A DNA stretch of 64,000 nucleotides from Paucimonas lemoignei (GCA_900475325.1 LS483371.1:4154001-4218000); one strand, 5' to 3'; counted from the stretch's first letter, positions 47,529 to 57,009 are shown. Notes: a model not told the origin generated them from the sequence alone. Numbers and translations are program-made.

Positions 47529-48061
47529 TGCTTTGCCTCATCCACCAGGCCTTGATATAGACCGGCCAACTGTTCGCGCCAAACCGTCTCATCCACCACC
47601 CCGACAAACTTGTGACGAATGATGCCCTTGCTGTCGATCAGGAACGTTTCCGGTGCGCCATAAACGCCCAGGTTCAAGCCCAGGCTGCCTTCGTCGTCGC
47701 GGATATTGAGCTGGTAAGGGTTGTGAAAATCCTTGAGCCACTTCAAGGCGTCGGCGTTGACGTCCTTGTAGTTGATGCCGTAGATCACCACGCCCTGCTG
47801 AGCCAGTTTGTTCAGCACCGGATGTTCGACCCGGCACGCCACGCACCAGGTGCCCCACACGTTGACCAGCGCCGGTTTGCCCAGCAGATCGGCCCGGGTG
47901 ATGAGCTTGTCGCTTTGCACATCACGCAGGGAGAACTCCGGGAACGGCTTGTCGATCAGCGCCGAAGGCAATTCGGCCGGATCGAGATAAAGGCCGCGAT
48001 ACAGGAACACCGCAACCCCCAGAAAAATTACCAGCGGCAAGAGCAGAATCCAGCGTTTCAT
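47525..48061 (-). CDS. ccmG: Thiol:disulfide interchange protein CcmG/DsbE
   Basis: 178 residues. Membrane-anchored thioredoxin-fold protein that reduces apocytochrome thiols. N-terminal anchor (WILLLPLVIFLGVAVFLYRG), then the CxxC active site in VNVWGTWCVACRVEHPVL, and the cis-Pro loop GAPETFLIDSKGIIRHKFVG. Overlaps ccmF by 4 bp. Confidence 0.97.
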   Translation of the reverse strand: MKRWILLLPLVIFLGVAVFLYRGLYLDPAELPSALIDKPFPEFSLRDVQSDKLITRADLLGKPALVNVWGTWCVACRVEHPVLNKLAQQGVVIYGINYKDVNADALKWLKDFHNPYQLNIRDDEGSLGLNLGVYGAPETFLIDSKGIIRHKFVGVVDETVWREQLAGLYQGLVDEAKQ

Positions 48062-50031
48062 TGTGCAACCTCCGGCATGCCCAGGGCGTCACGCACCTTG
48101 CTTTTGACCTTGACCCGATAACGCTTGTCCATCGCCGCCAGCACCCCGCCCAGGGCCGTGATCAAACCACCGAACCATATCCAGCGCACGAACGGTTTGA
48201 CGTGGACACGTACAGCCCAGGCGCCGTTGCCCAGGGGTTCGCCCAGCGCGACGTAGAGATCACGGGTGAAACCGGCGTCGATGCCCGCCTCGGTCATCAT
48301 CGATTGCTGCACGGTGTACAGACGTTTTTCGGGGTGCAGGATGGTCACTTGCTTGCCGTCTTCCAGAACACGAACAGTGCCGCGATCAGAGGTGAAGTTG
48401 GGCCCCTGATAATGCTGGGCACCTTCGAAGACGAACATATAACCGCCCAGTTCCATGGATTCACCGGGGGCCAGACGCAGGTCACGTTCGGCACTGTTCT
48501 GGCTGGACAACACAACGCCCAACGCACAGACCGCAATGCCGATGTGCGCCAGCTGCATGCCCCAGTAACTGCGGGTCATGCTTCTTGAGCCTTTGATCAG
48601 GCCTTTATGGCGGGTCTTGTCCAGCAGGTCGCGCACCCCGGCCAGCAACACCCAGGCTGCCAGCATGAAGGTCGCGATCACGGCCCAGTGGAAATCGTCC
48701 ATGGCCAGCCCCGCGACGACGGCCAGCACGGCGCTGCCGATCAGTACCGGAGCCAGCATGCCCGCCAGCCATTTGACCGGGGTGTCTTTCCAGCGCACCA
48801 GCACACCAACGGCCATGACCACCATGAGCAAGCCCATCAAGGGCACGAACATTGCGTTGAAATACGGCGGACCGACGGACATCTTGGCGCCGCTGATGGC
48901 GTCCAGTACCAGCGGGTACAAGGTGCCGAGCAGGATCATCGACGCCGCCACCACCAGCACCAGGTTATTACCCAGCAGCAAGGTCTCGCGAGACCACAGG
49001 CCAAAGCCTACATGGCTTTTCACCACTGGCGCGCGGAAGGCGAACAGGGTCAGCGAACCACCGACCACGAACAGCAGGAAAATCAGGATGAACACGCCGC
49101 GCTCGGGATCGGACGCAAAGGCATGCACCGACGTCAGTACTCCGGAACGCACCAGGAAGGTCCCCAGCAGGCTCAGAGAAAACGCCGCGATGGCCAGCAG
49201 CACCGTCCAGCTTTTGAACACGCCGCGTTTTTCGGTGACGGCCAGCGAGTGAATCAGCGCAGTGCCCACCAGCCACGGCATGAACGAGGCGTTTTCCACC
49301 GGGTCCCAGAACCACCAGCCGCCCCAGCCCAGTTCGTAATAGGCCCACCAGGAGCCCAAGGTAATGCCGACACCCAGGAAGGCCCAGGCCGCGATGGTCC
49401 AAGGTCGCGACCAGCGTGCCCAGGCCGCATCCAGGCGCCCACCGAGCAAGGCGGCGATGGCAAAGGCAAAGGCTACCGAGAAACCGACATAGCCCATGTA
49501 CAGCATCGGCGGATGGACGATCAGGCCAATGTCCTGCAGCAGTGGGTTGAGGTCGCGGCCGTTAGCCGGTACTTGCGGCAGGATGCGCGAGAACGGGTTG
49601 GAAGTGAGGATCAGGAACAGCATGAAGCCGACGCTGATCATGCCCATGACCGCCAGCACCCGAGCCAGCATCACTTGCGGCAATTGCCGGGAGAAAATCG
49701 ACACGGCGAACGTCCAGGCCCCGAGGATCAAGGCCCAGAGCAGCAACGAACCTTCGTGCGCGCCCCAGACCGCGCTGAACTTGTAGTACCAGGGCAAGGC
49801 GCTGTTGGAGTTTTCGGCGACATACGCCACAGAAAAGTCGTCGGTCATGAAGGCGTAAGTCAGGCAACCAAACGCGAAGATCAGGAAGCTGAATTGGCCC
49901 CAGGCAGCCGGTTGCGCCAGGCCCATCCACATCCGGTCGCCGCGCCAGGCGCCGACCAGCGGGACGAAGGCCTGCACGATGGCGAAGCACAGGGCCAGAA
50001 TCATCGCCAGGTGGCCGAGTTCAGGAATCAT
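48058..50031 (-). CDS. ccmF: Haem lyase subunit CcmF
   Basis: 657 residues, 14-15 membrane helices. CcmF with CcmH/I ligates haem to apocytochrome c. The WWD haem-handling motif is visible as GWGGWWFWDPVENASFMPW, and the periplasmic histidines are in WGAHEGSLLLWALILGAW and LIVHPPMLYMGY. Overlaps ccmG and starts 3 nt after the ccmE stop. Confidence 0.97.
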   Translation of the reverse strand: MIPELGHLAMILALCFAIVQAFVPLVGAWRGDRMWMGLAQPAAWGQFSFLIFAFGCLTYAFMTDDFSVAYVAENSNSALPWYYKFSAVWGAHEGSLLLWALILGAWTFAVSIFSRQLPQVMLARVLAVMGMISVGFMLFLILTSNPFSRILPQVPANGRDLNPLLQDIGLIVHPPMLYMGYVGFSVAFAFAIAALLGGRLDAAWARWSRPWTIAAWAFLGVGITLGSWWAYYELGWGGWWFWDPVENASFMPWLVGTALIHSLAVTEKRGVFKSWTVLLAIAAFSLSLLGTFLVRSGVLTSVHAFASDPERGVFILIFLLFVVGGSLTLFAFRAPVVKSHVGFGLWSRETLLLGNNLVLVVAASMILLGTLYPLVLDAISGAKMSVGPPYFNAMFVPLMGLLMVVMAVGVLVRWKDTPVKWLAGMLAPVLIGSAVLAVVAGLAMDDFHWAVIATFMLAAWVLLAGVRDLLDKTRHKGLIKGSRSMTRSYWGMQLAHIGIAVCALGVVLSSQNSAERDLRLAPGESMELGGYMFVFEGAQHYQGPNFTSDRGTVRVLEDGKQVTILHPEKRLYTVQQSMMTEAGIDAGFTRDLYVALGEPLGNGAWAVRVHVKPFVRWIWFGGLITALGGVLAAMDKRYRVKVKSKVRDALGMPEVAQ

Positions 50032-50034
50032 GGT

Positions 50035-50502
50035 TCAACCTTGCTTGGAGGGTGTTGAGGAAGGCGCAGGCGCTGCCTGACCGCTTTCCTTGAGCGCCTT
50101 GGTGACTTCAGGCGGCATGTATTTTTCATCGTGCTTGGCCAGTACTTCGTCCGCCACCACCACGCCGTCGGCGTTGAGTTTGCCCAGGGCGACGATGCCC
50201 TGCCCTTCGCGGAACAGGTCAGGCAGGATGCCGCGATAGGTGATGGTCACGGACTTGTTGAAATCAGTGACGATGAATCTGACGTCCAGCGAGTCGGCCG
50301 AGCGTTGCAGCGAACCCTCGGCAACCATGCCACCGGCCCGAATGCGCGTGTCATGGGGCGCTTCTCCGTTGGCGATCTGGGTCGGGGTGTAAAACAGGTT
50401 AATGTTCTCTTTCAGGGCGCTCAAGGCCAGAGTCACGGCGATGCTGACACCGGCGAGAATCGCCACGATGATCAACAGACGCTTTTTACGCAGCGGATTC
50501 AC
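50035..50502 (-). CDS. ccmE: Periplasmic haem chaperone CcmE
   Basis: 155 residues. N-terminal signal anchor ([20 protein letters not shown]) and an OB-fold domain ([20 protein letters not shown]). The haem-binding histidine lies in [13 protein letters not shown], as in E. coli CcmE. Start is GTG at 50502, overlapping the ccmD stop by 4 bp (GTGA). The tail is Pro/Ser-rich. Confidence 0.96.
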   Translation of the reverse strand: MNPLRKKRLLIIVAILAGVSIAVTLALSALKENINLFYTPTQIANGEAPHDTRIRAGGMVAEGSLQRSADSLDVRFIVTDFNKSVTITYRGILPDLFREGQGIVALGKLNADGVVVADEVLAKHDEKYMPPEVTKALKESGQAAPAPSSTPSKQG

Positions 50503-50675
50503 TTCTGGTTCTCCCAGCGCAGGCGTCGCGCCTCTTGTTGCAGGTAACGCCGACGCGCCAGCAACGGCAGCGCCACATTGATAGCCAGGCCCAGAAAGCA
50601 GATGCCATAGGCCGACCAGACGAACAGGCCATGATGCCCCATGGCCAGAAAATCGCTGAATGAAGCAAATTTCAT
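50499..50675 (-). CDS. ccmD: Haem exporter accessory protein CcmD
   Basis: 58 residues: [20 protein letters not shown] followed by a single membrane helix ([17 protein letters not shown]) and a basic, charged C-terminal tail ([19 protein letters not shown]). The membrane helix plus basic tail and the place between ccmC and ccmE are diagnostic. It helps release holo-CcmE from the CcmABC complex. ATG overlaps the ccmC stop (ATGA) and the stop overlaps the ccmE GTG. Confidence 0.95.
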   Translation of the reverse strand: MKFASFSDFLAMGHHGLFVWSAYGICFLGLAINVALPLLARRRYLQQEARRLRWENQK

Positions 50676-51469
50676 GGTGCGCGCTCCTCTGCGGGGGGCT
50701 GACCGAGGCTTTTCAGGACTTCAGCCTTGACCCAGCTGGCTCGTGACTCGCGCTTGAGCACTTCCAGGCGCATGCGCAGCAGCAGCACCGCGCCGAAGAA
50801 ACAGTAGAAACCCAGTACCGTGAACAACAACGGCAGCCACATTTCAGCGGGCATCGCCGGTTTTTCGGTCAGGCTGAAGGTTGCACCCTGATGCAGGGTG
50901 TTCCACCACTCCACCGAGTATTTGATGATCGGGATGTTGATCACCCCCACGATGGCCAGCACCGCACAGGCCTTGGCAGCGCTGTCGCGATTACTGATGG
51001 CGTTGCCCAGGGCAATGAGGCCGAAATACAGAAACAGCAGGATCAGCATCGAGGTCAGCCGCGCATCCCAGACCCACCACGAACCCCAGGTCGGTTTGCC
51101 CCAGATCGCGCCGCTGATCAAGGCAATCGCGGTCATCCAGGCACCAATGGGGGCGGCGCTTTGCAGGGCGACGTCGGCCAGTTTCATCTTCCACACCAGC
51201 CCCACCACGCCGCAGACCGCCAACATGACGTAGCAGGATTGGGCAAGCATCGCGGCAGGCACGTGGATATAAATGATGCGGAAGCTGTTGCCCTGCTGGT
51301 AATCGGGCGGCGCGAAGGCCAGGCCCCAGACCACACCGATACCGATCAGCAGGACAGCCGCAATACTCAGCCAGGGCAACAAGCGCCCGCTGAAAGCATA
51401 GAACCATTTGGGTGAACCCAGTTTGTGGAACCAGGCCCAACTCACCCCGCGTTTAGCGTTGTCTTTCAT
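50672..51469 (-). CDS. ccmC: Haem exporter protein CcmC
   Basis: 265 residues, six membrane helices. CcmC loads haem onto CcmE. The tryptophan-rich haem motif is visible in [19 protein letters not shown], with flanking conserved His in [12 protein letters not shown] and NTLHQGAT. Start is uncertain: ATG at 51469 and ATG at 51484/51487 each have AAGGCAG upstream, due to a short duplicated sequence. I use 51469. Confidence 0.95.
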   Translation of the reverse strand: MKDNAKRGVSWAWFHKLGSPKWFYAFSGRLLPWLSIAAVLLIGIGVVWGLAFAPPDYQQGNSFRIIYIHVPAAMLAQSCYVMLAVCGVVGLVWKMKLADVALQSAAPIGAWMTAIALISGAIWGKPTWGSWWVWDARLTSMLILLFLYFGLIALGNAISNRDSAAKACAVLAIVGVINIPIIKYSVEWWNTLHQGATFSLTEKPAMPAEMWLPLLFTVLGFYCFFGAVLLLRMRLEVLKRESRASWVKAEVLKSLGQPPAEERAP

Positions 51470-51553
51470 CACGCTGCCTTTCATCAAGCTGCCTTCTCAC
51501 GGTGTAGCTCGGGTTCGCTATCGACTGAAAACCGTCAGTCGGTAGAACCTCAA

Positions 51554-52225
51554 TTATTCGCCCACGCTGATCTTCAAGCCAGCTGCAATGGCAAAGGGTG
51601 TCAGGGTGACCGCCAGGGCGGTCAGGCTACCGAGCCAGAGCAGGTAGCCAGTGGCGGGCATGCCTTGCAGTGCTGCCTGCAAGGCGCCGCTGCCGAGGAT
51701 CAAGACCGGGATGTACAGCGGCAGGATCAACAAGGCCAACAGCAGACCGCCACGCTTCAAACCCACGGTCAATGCCGCGCCCACTGCGCCCAGCAGGCTC
51801 AATATCGGCGTGCCCAGCAGCAACGACAGCAACAGCACCGGCAGGCAATGACTCGGCAAACCGAGCATCAGGGCCAGAAGCGGCGCCAACAATACCAGTG
51901 CCAGCCCGGAAAAGGCCCAATGCGCCAGGACTTTGGCCAGGACCAGCAACGACAGCGGATGCGCCGACAGCACCCATTGCTCCAGCGAACCGTCTTCGAA
52001 ATCGCTGCGGAACAGGCCATCCAGGGACAGCAGCACCGACAATAAGGCAGCGACCCAGACCAGACCCGGCGACAAGGTTTGCAATAATTGCGTTTCGGGG
52101 CCGACCGCCAGCGGGAACAAGGCGATGACGATCGCGAAGAACACCAGTGGGTTGGCCAGCTCCGCCGGACGCCGGAACAACAGACGCGCTTCGCGGGCGA
52201 CCAGCAGGGTAAACACATGACTCAT
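51554..52225 (-). CDS. ccmB: Haem exporter permease CcmB
   Basis: 223 residues, six membrane helices, ABC-type permease partner of CcmA. Conserved start ([20 protein letters not shown]) and the segment [23 protein letters not shown] 52225 overlaps the ccmA stop (ATGA), preferred over an ATG 3 codons earlier. Confidence 0.96.
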   Translation of the reverse strand: MSHVFTLLVAREARLLFRRPAELANPLVFFAIVIALFPLAVGPETQLLQTLSPGLVWVAALLSVLLSLDGLFRSDFEDGSLEQWVLSAHPLSLLVLAKVLAHWAFSGLALVLLAPLLALMLGLPSHCLPVLLLSLLLGTPILSLLGAVGAALTVGLKRGGLLLALLILPLYIPVLILGSGALQAALQGMPATGYLLWLGSLTALAVTLTPFAIAAGLKISVGE

Positions 52226-52863
52226 ACGGCCCATTGCCCCAGATCAATGTCGCGATAACCGGCCGGTGTACGGCTGAGGGTGTGGTGGGTAGTCAAGACG
52301 ATCATGCCGCCCTTTTCACACTGCTCGGCCAGGTGGGCTTCCAACTGCGCGACGCCTTGTTTGTCCAGCGCAGTGAAAGGTTCGTCGAGAATCCATATCG
52401 GCGGGCTGTCCAGATACAGCCGCGCCAGGGCGACCCGTCGCTGCTGCCCGGCCGACAAAGTGTGGCACGGCACGTCTTCGAAACCGCGCAGCCCAACGCT
52501 GTGCAACGCCTGCCAGATCGCGGCGGGCTCAGCCGGACGATGCAGGGCGCACAACCAGGACAGGTTTTCCACCGGGGTGAGCAAATCCTTGATACCGGCC
52601 GCATGGCCGATCCAGAGCAGATTGCGCGCCAGCTCCACGCGTTGCTCGCTCAACGGCTGGCCATTGATCAGCACTTGGCCCGCAGTGGGCTGCATCAGCC
52701 CTGACAGGAGACGCAACAGGCTGGTTTTACCGCTGCCATTTGGGCCGCTGATCTGTAGCATGTCACCGGCGTGCAGCTGCAGATCGAGATGTTCAAAGAG
52801 CATCCGCCAATCGCGCTCACACGCCAGGTCGCTGGCTTGCAGAAGAGGTATGGAACGAGTCAT
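52222..52863 (-). CDS. ccmA: Haem exporter ATPase CcmA
   Basis: 213 residues. ABC ATPase that powers release of holo-CcmE. Walker [20 protein letters not shown], signature [16 protein letters not shown], Walker [14 protein letters not shown], and the switch His in IVLTTHHTL. It is the first gene of ccmABCDEFGHI; the promoter should lie in 52864-53048, shared with the divergent fliK-like gene. Unusually for cytochrome genes, all nine genes are close-packed with mostly 4-bp overlaps. Confidence 0.97.
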   Translation of the reverse strand: MTRSIPLLQASDLACERDWRMLFEHLDLQLHAGDMLQISGPNGSGKTSLLRLLSGLMQPTAGQVLINGQPLSEQRVELARNLLWIGHAAGIKDLLTPVENLSWLCALHRPAEPAAIWQALHSVGLRGFEDVPCHTLSAGQQRRVALARLYLDSPPIWILDEPFTALDKQGVAQLEAHLAEQCEKGGMIVLTTHHTLSRTPAGYRDIDLGQWAV

Positions 52864-53048
52864 TCAGGGTTCCCAGTCGCATCAGAACAGCCCCTGCGGG
52901 GCGTGGTCTGAAGAAATGGCTGTTCAAGTCAGCTTCAAAACGGCCGTTATATGGGTGCAACTTCATTGCATCTATGCCCCTATGACGGGGCGGCATTATA
53001 CATGTCATGTCCCGCTGCAAGAGGGCATTTTCAACAGGTCGCGATTCC

Positions 53049-54707
53049 ATGACAGGTGACATCACCAGCCTTCAACCGGTGGCCACTTCCGCTGCCCTGG
53101 CCAAGGTCGGGTTTTCTCCGGCGCAGGTGCTCACCATGCTCCAAGCGGTGGACAACCTCTTGCAGCCCGGAGAAACCGTCGACGCCGAAGTCGTCAGCCT
53201 GAAACAGTTGCAGCAGAACTTTCAGTTGCTGGTCAAACTCGCCCTGAGCAACGGCGGCCAGACCAGCATCAACGTGACCAGCCCCCTGCCCCTCACGCCG
53301 GGCACCACGGTTCAGGTGTCGCAAGCATCGCCCAATACGCTGACCATGAGCCTGCAGCAGATCAATGCCGCGTTGAATAACGTGCAGACCAGCATCGATA
53401 CCGAGCAATTGCCGGTGGGCACCCTGTTGCAGGCGCGGGTATTGACCTCTCAAGTGGTGGCCGATGCACTGAGTCAACTGGGGGGTAAAGCTGCGCCGAA
53501 CACGGCTGCACCCGCTGCCACGCCGGGCACCACAACGGCGCCTGCGCCACAACCGGCGACGTATCGCTCGATCGTGATTCTGCTCAATACGGCCCTGGTC
53601 GGGACCAGTCTGACCATCGAAAGCCCCCAGCCTCTGAGCCCCGGAGCTTTGCTCAGTGCCCAGGTGCAAGGCAAGCAGGCCGTCAACTTCGTGCCGCTGC
53701 CGAGCAACCTTGATCAGCTGGCAGTGACCCAACAACTGACGACCCAGCAAAACCGCCAAGTCTCGATGGACGTGCTGATCAACGCCTTGCGCAACTTGCC
53801 CCAGGCCAGCCCGACGATTCCAGCGCCGCTACAAGCCAGCATCAACCAATTGCTGGCTGAACTGCCCGACCTTGAACAAATGGCTACGCCTCGCGGAGTC
53901 GCTCAGGCGGTCAGCAGCAGCGGCCTGTTTCTGGAGACCAGGCTGCTGACTGGCTTCAACCCGGCGACCATGCCGGACCTGAAAGCCAATCTGCTGCAGG
54001 TCGTCGCTCAGCTTCTGCCGGGTCTGCCGGACAGCGCCAGCTACAACGCCGCCGCAGCCTCCAACATGCTGACCCGCACCATGCCCGGCGTGCTGCGCAG
54101 CGCACTGGGCACGATGGGCCTGGTCGCACCGCCTGCCCTGCCCATCCACTTCCCCCTGCCCTCGCGCTCGGTGAAAGGCGGCGGCAAGGATGACGACCTG
54201 GAAACCTTGCTCAAACTGGCCGCTGGCGCTTTATCCCGTCTGCAAAGCCATCAGCTGGGCAGCCTGGAGCAGACCCGCGCCACGGCTGAAGGCAATCAGC
54301 TGACGACCTGGCAGCTGGAAATCCCGGTGCGTACCGGCCAGGACATCATGCCTTTGCAGGTCAAGGTACAACGCGAAGACACACCCGAAGAGGGCAAGGC
54401 CGACGACAAGGGTGGCAACGAGGTCAAGGAGAGTCGCGAGAAACTCTGGAAGATAGAGTTGGCCTTCGACCTGGAGCCACTGGGTGCGCTGCAGGTTCAG
54501 GCGCAGCTGCTTCGCGGCAGCCTGTCGAGTCAGCTCTGGGCCGAGCGCCCGGACAGTGCCGAGTTGATCAGCCAGCAATTGGGTTACTTGCGCGAACGGC
54601 TGGTTGCGTCTGGCCTGGAAGTGGGTGAACTGGCCTGCAACCACGGCGCCCCACCCCAAGGCCCGCGTACGACCCTTGAACAACGCTGGATAGACGAGAA
54701 CGCCTGA
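53049..54707 (+). CDS. FliK-like flagellar hook-length control protein
   Basis: 552 residues. N-terminal ~110 residues (VLTMLQAVDNLLQPGETVDA), then a Ala/Pro/Thr-rich linker (NTAAPAATPGTTTAPAPQPA), then a C-terminal domain of the FliK hook-length type (WQLEIPVRTGQDIMPLQVKV ... KIELAFDLEPLGALQVQAQL). FliK measures hook length and triggers the export switch in FlhB. In Pseudomonas this gene is a second, non-operonic FliK-type protein near ccm. ATG 53049 is the start of MTGDITSLQPVATS; an upstream 14-codon extension is less likely. Confidence 0.82.
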   Translation: MTGDITSLQPVATSAALAKVGFSPAQVLTMLQAVDNLLQPGETVDAEVVSLKQLQQNFQLLVKLALSNGGQTSINVTSPLPLTPGTTVQVSQASPNTLTMSLQQINAALNNVQTSIDTEQLPVGTLLQARVLTSQVVADALSQLGGKAAPNTAAPAATPGTTTAPAPQPATYRSIVILLNTALVGTSLTIESPQPLSPGALLSAQVQGKQAVNFVPLPSNLDQLAVTQQLTTQQNRQVSMDVLINALRNLPQASPTIPAPLQASINQLLAELPDLEQMATPRGVAQAVSSSGLFLETRLLTGFNPATMPDLKANLLQVVAQLLPGLPDSASYNAAAASNMLTRTMPGVLRSALGTMGLVAPPALPIHFPLPSRSVKGGGKDDDLETLLKLAAGALSRLQSHQLGSLEQTRATAEGNQLTTWQLEIPVRTGQDIMPLQVKVQREDTPEEGKADDKGGNEVKESREKLWKIELAFDLEPLGALQVQAQLLRGSLSSQLWAERPDSAELISQQLGYLRERLVASGLEVGELACNHGAPPQGPRTTLEQRWIDENA

Positions 54708-55030
54708 TGAGCAAAGCCGAGCAACCCCCGCGCCAGGCGATTGCCTTGACCTACGACGGGCAGCACACCCCGACCCTGAGTGCCAAAGGTGACGATCAAC
54801 TGGCCGAGGCGATCCTGGCGATTGCCCGGGAACATGAAGTGCCGATCTATGAAAACGCCGAGTTGGTTAAGTTGTTGGCGCGGATGGAGCTGGGGGACAG
54901 CATTCCTGAGCCGCTGTATCGGACGATTGCGGAGATTATTGCGTTTGCGTGGCATTTGAAGGGCAAGTTTCCGGTGGGGCAGGATCCGGATGCGCCGCCG
55001 GTGGAGCGGGATATTACGCCGAAGTGGTGA
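54707..55030 (+). CDS. FlhB C-terminal-domain homologue
   Basis: 107 residues resembling the cytoplasmic export-switch domain of FlhB/YscU without membrane helices: RQAIALTYDGQHTPTLSAKG, IAREHEVPIYENAELVKLLA and IPEPLYRTIAEIIAFAWHLK. The self-cleavage motif NPTH of FlhB is absent. It overlaps the FliK-like gene by one base (TGATG), so the two are coupled. Known FlhB-like small proteins can partly replace the FlhB tail; a role with the adjacent FliK is inferred. Confidence 0.85.
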   Translation: MSKAEQPPRQAIALTYDGQHTPTLSAKGDDQLAEAILAIAREHEVPIYENAELVKLLARMELGDSIPEPLYRTIAEIIAFAWHLKGKFPVGQDPDAPPVERDITPKW

Positions 55031-55050
55031 TTGGGGTAATCATGGGCTCT

Positions 55051-55350
55051 GATTCCGTGTACATATCCGTTGCTGCGGTCACGGCCGCTATCGGTTGCGC
55101 CCTTACGGCGCCTCACTTTTGATAGAGCGCAAAAGTAAGCAAAACGCTCTTGCCCCACCACTCGGTCCCTCGCCTAGGCTCGGCATGCCCGTAATCCGAC
55201 ATTGATTCGGCGGGCCGCCGCGAAGGGCCATCCCTGGCCCAGCGCGGCTAAACCGGCATCCCTGCCGGTTTGCCCGCCGCCTCAATGTCGAATTCCGGCC
55301 AGCGTGGTTTTACGGGGCGCCAAGATCAAAAGCAGATCAAGATCAAGATC
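55051..55350. repeat. Left copy of a large inverted repeat with cloverleaf core
   Basis: Roughly 290 bp, about 85-90% similar in the core to the reverse complement of 55741-56035. Core 55197-55290 is bounded by CGACATTG and CAATGTCG and contains two inner stem-loops (GCCGCCGCGAAGGGCC region; AAACCGGCATCCCTGCCGGT region), so it can fold into a three-arm structure. Confidence 0.8.
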
Positions 55351-55381
55351 ACGGGCGGGATGGTTGGCGCTGCGTATATCT

Positions 55382-55445
55382 CTGTAGGAGCTGCCGAAGG
55401 CTGCGAATCGGTAGCCGCCTTCGCAGCCTTCGGCAGCTCCTACAG
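55382..55445. repeat. REP inverted pair, family C
   Basis: CTGTAGGAGCTGCCGAAGGC and inverted copy separated by only about 14 bp, the most compact pair of this family in the window. Confidence 0.9.
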
Positions 55446-55470
55446 AGAAATTGCGCACGCAGTTAATCCC

Positions 55471-55560
55471 GTGGGAGCGAGCTTGCTCGCGAATGGGCCG
55501 GTGCGGCCGCTAAATATCTGATGCTGAACTTACGCATTCGCGAGCAAGCTCGCTCCCACA
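55471..55560. repeat. REP inverted pair, family D
   Basis: GTGGGAGCGAGCTTGCTCGC and a perfect inverted copy about 45 bp apart. The 35 bp before it (from CCTACAGAGAAATTGCGCAC) are repeated before the single family A REP at 55642. Confidence 0.9.
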
Positions 55561-55641
55561 GGTCCTGTGTTTGCGGCGCGACAGCGCGGCGTCGAAGACG
55601 GGGCGGGCCTTCCTACAGAAAATTGCGCACGCCGTTGATTC

Positions 55642-55666
55642 GTGGGAGCGAATTCATTCGCGAAGG
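55642..55666. repeat. Single REP palindrome, family A
   Basis: GTGGGAGCGAATTCATTCGC without an inverted partner. Confidence 0.85.
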
Positions 55667-55740
55667 GAACGGCACAGGCAACAAATACGATGAGCCAGGC
55701 ACTCAGGAAAGCAGGTCGGCTTTCAGGCCGCCTCGCGCGC

Positions 55741-56035
55741 TTTTGATTTTGATCTGAGGCGCCCCGTCAAACCACGCTGGCCGGAAGCCGACATTGATTC
55801 GCAGGGCAAACCGGCATGGATGCCGGTTTAGCCGCGCTGGGCCAGGGATGGCCCTTCGCGGCGGCCCTGCGAATCAATGTCGGATTACGGGTATGCCGAG
55901 CACTAGCGAGGGACCGAGTGGTGGGGCATAGACCTTTTGGTTACTTTTGGGGCGTTTGCCAAAAGTGACCCGCCGTAAGGGCGGAACCATAATCCCAGTC
56001 CACACCAATAATGGATATGTACTCAGAATGGATAT
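55741..56035. repeat. Right copy of the large inverted repeat
   Basis: Inverse of the 55051-55350 copy. The core 55788-55882 has 20-bp terminal inverted repeats (CCGACATTGATTCGCAGGGC and its complement) enclosing the hairpins AAACCGGCAT/ATGCCGGTTT (55808-55829) and GCCGCG/CGCGGC (55831-55863). Confidence 0.85.
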
Positions 56036-56070
56036 GTACTCAGAACGGCAGACGACCAAAACCGCTCAGA

Positions 56071-56472
56071 TCACCCCTGATTATGACTATGCAGCTTGCT
56101 CATCAACTGAGCCTCTGCCTGAGTCAAACCACATGCCTGTGTCAGTTCATCCACGCTGGCGCCCATCCCCACCAGACGCGCCGCCTGGGCAAAGGACAAG
56201 TTGGCAGGGTCACGCTGCTCAAGCGCAGTCAGCTTGTCAGGCAACGGCGCAACCGTCGCCCGCAGCTCATGCAACGCCTCCCCCATCTTCACAGTGCCGT
56301 TCTGAAAATTGTCCACGCGCTTGAGCAGCTCTCGAATCCGCTGATCACGCTTGGCATCGGCTTCCTCTCGCTCAAGATCCAGCTGGCGCTGGCGCTTGGT
56401 GTGCGCCAGGAACAGGGAAAGGGTCACGACCCAGGCAACCCCCAGGAACGCGACCGCTACCTCAAGAATCAA
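56071..56472 (-). CDS. DUF2802 protein of the chemotaxis operon
   Basis: 133 residues. One N-terminal membrane helix (LEVAVAFLGVAWVVTLSLFL), a charged coiled-coil segment (HTKRQRQLDLEREEADAKRD ... RIRELLKRVDNF) and a small C-terminal helix-turn-helix-like domain (LSFAQAARLVGMGASVDELT). It immediately follows cheW and starts with TTG at 56472, GGAG 9 nt upstream (inside the end of cheW). The conserved place suggests a role linked to the polar chemoreceptor array, but the function is not known to me. Confidence 0.82.
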   Translation of the reverse strand: MILEVAVAFLGVAWVVTLSLFLAHTKRQRQLDLEREEADAKRDQRIRELLKRVDNFQNGTVKMGEALHELRATVAPLPDKLTALEQRDPANLSFAQAARLVGMGASVDELTQACGLTQAEAQLMSKLHSHNQG

Positions 56473-56952
56473 TCAGATGTTCTCCAGTTCCGACCACTCT
56501 TCTTCGGACATCATCTTGTCCAGCTCGACGAGGATCAACAATTCGCCGTTCTTGTTGCACACGCCTTGAATGAACTTGGCGGATTCGTCGTTACCAACGT
56601 TAGGCGCAGTCTCGACTTCCGATTGGCGCAGGTAAACCACTTCAGCCACGCTGTCGACCAGGATCCCGACCACTTGCTTGTCGGCTTCGATGATCACGAT
56701 ACGGGTGTTGTCGCTGACTTCCACCGGGTCCAGGCCGAAGCGCTGGCGGGTGTCGATCACGGTCACGACGTTGCCGCGCAGGTTGATGATCCCCAGCACA
56801 TAGCTTGGCGCGCCCGGAACCGGAGCGATTTCCGTATAGCGCAATACTTCCTGCACCTGCATCACGTTGATGCCGTAGGACTCGTTATCCAGGCGGAACG
56901 TTACCCATTGCAGAATAGGATCTTCGGAACCTTGTGCGGACGACTTCTTCAT
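56473..56952 (-). CDS. cheW: Chemotaxis coupling protein CheW
   Basis: 159 residues. CheW links receptors to CheA. The SH3-like fold is recognisable: WVTFRLDNESYGINVMQVQE, VPGAPSYVLGIINLRGNVVT (the NLRG hallmark), and QVVGILVDSVAEVVYLR. Adjacent to parP and the DUF2802 gene; 57 nt follow parP. Confidence 0.96.
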   Translation of the reverse strand: MKKSSAQGSEDPILQWVTFRLDNESYGINVMQVQEVLRYTEIAPVPGAPSYVLGIINLRGNVVTVIDTRQRFGLDPVEVSDNTRIVIIEADKQVVGILVDSVAEVVYLRQSEVETAPNVGNDESAKFIQGVCNKNGELLILVELDKMMSEEEWSELENI

Positions 56953-57009
56953 AACCCCAACCCCTCGCGTGTGTACTGTGCAGGAGACGTTTTCTACGTC
57001 CCCTCATGA

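Larger units (their letters stand above)
55031..56070. other. Repeat-filled convergent intergenic region
   Basis: 1040 bp without a credible gene. From left to right: an inverted-repeat element copy (55051-55350), a family C REP pair, a family D REP pair, a single family A REP, the opposite element copy (55741-56035) and a 17-bp tandem duplication (56009-56042). Small ORFs here are REP-encoded and rejected. Confidence 0.85.

Noticed and set aside
48607..50058. 483-codon plus-strand frame
   Set aside because: Antisense to ccmF; composition rich in Gln, His and Arg as expected of a shadow frame.
55270..55757. Two overlapping plus-strand frames of about 80 codons
   Set aside because: They are encoded by REP palindromes and their flanks, with no ribosome-binding site or family features.
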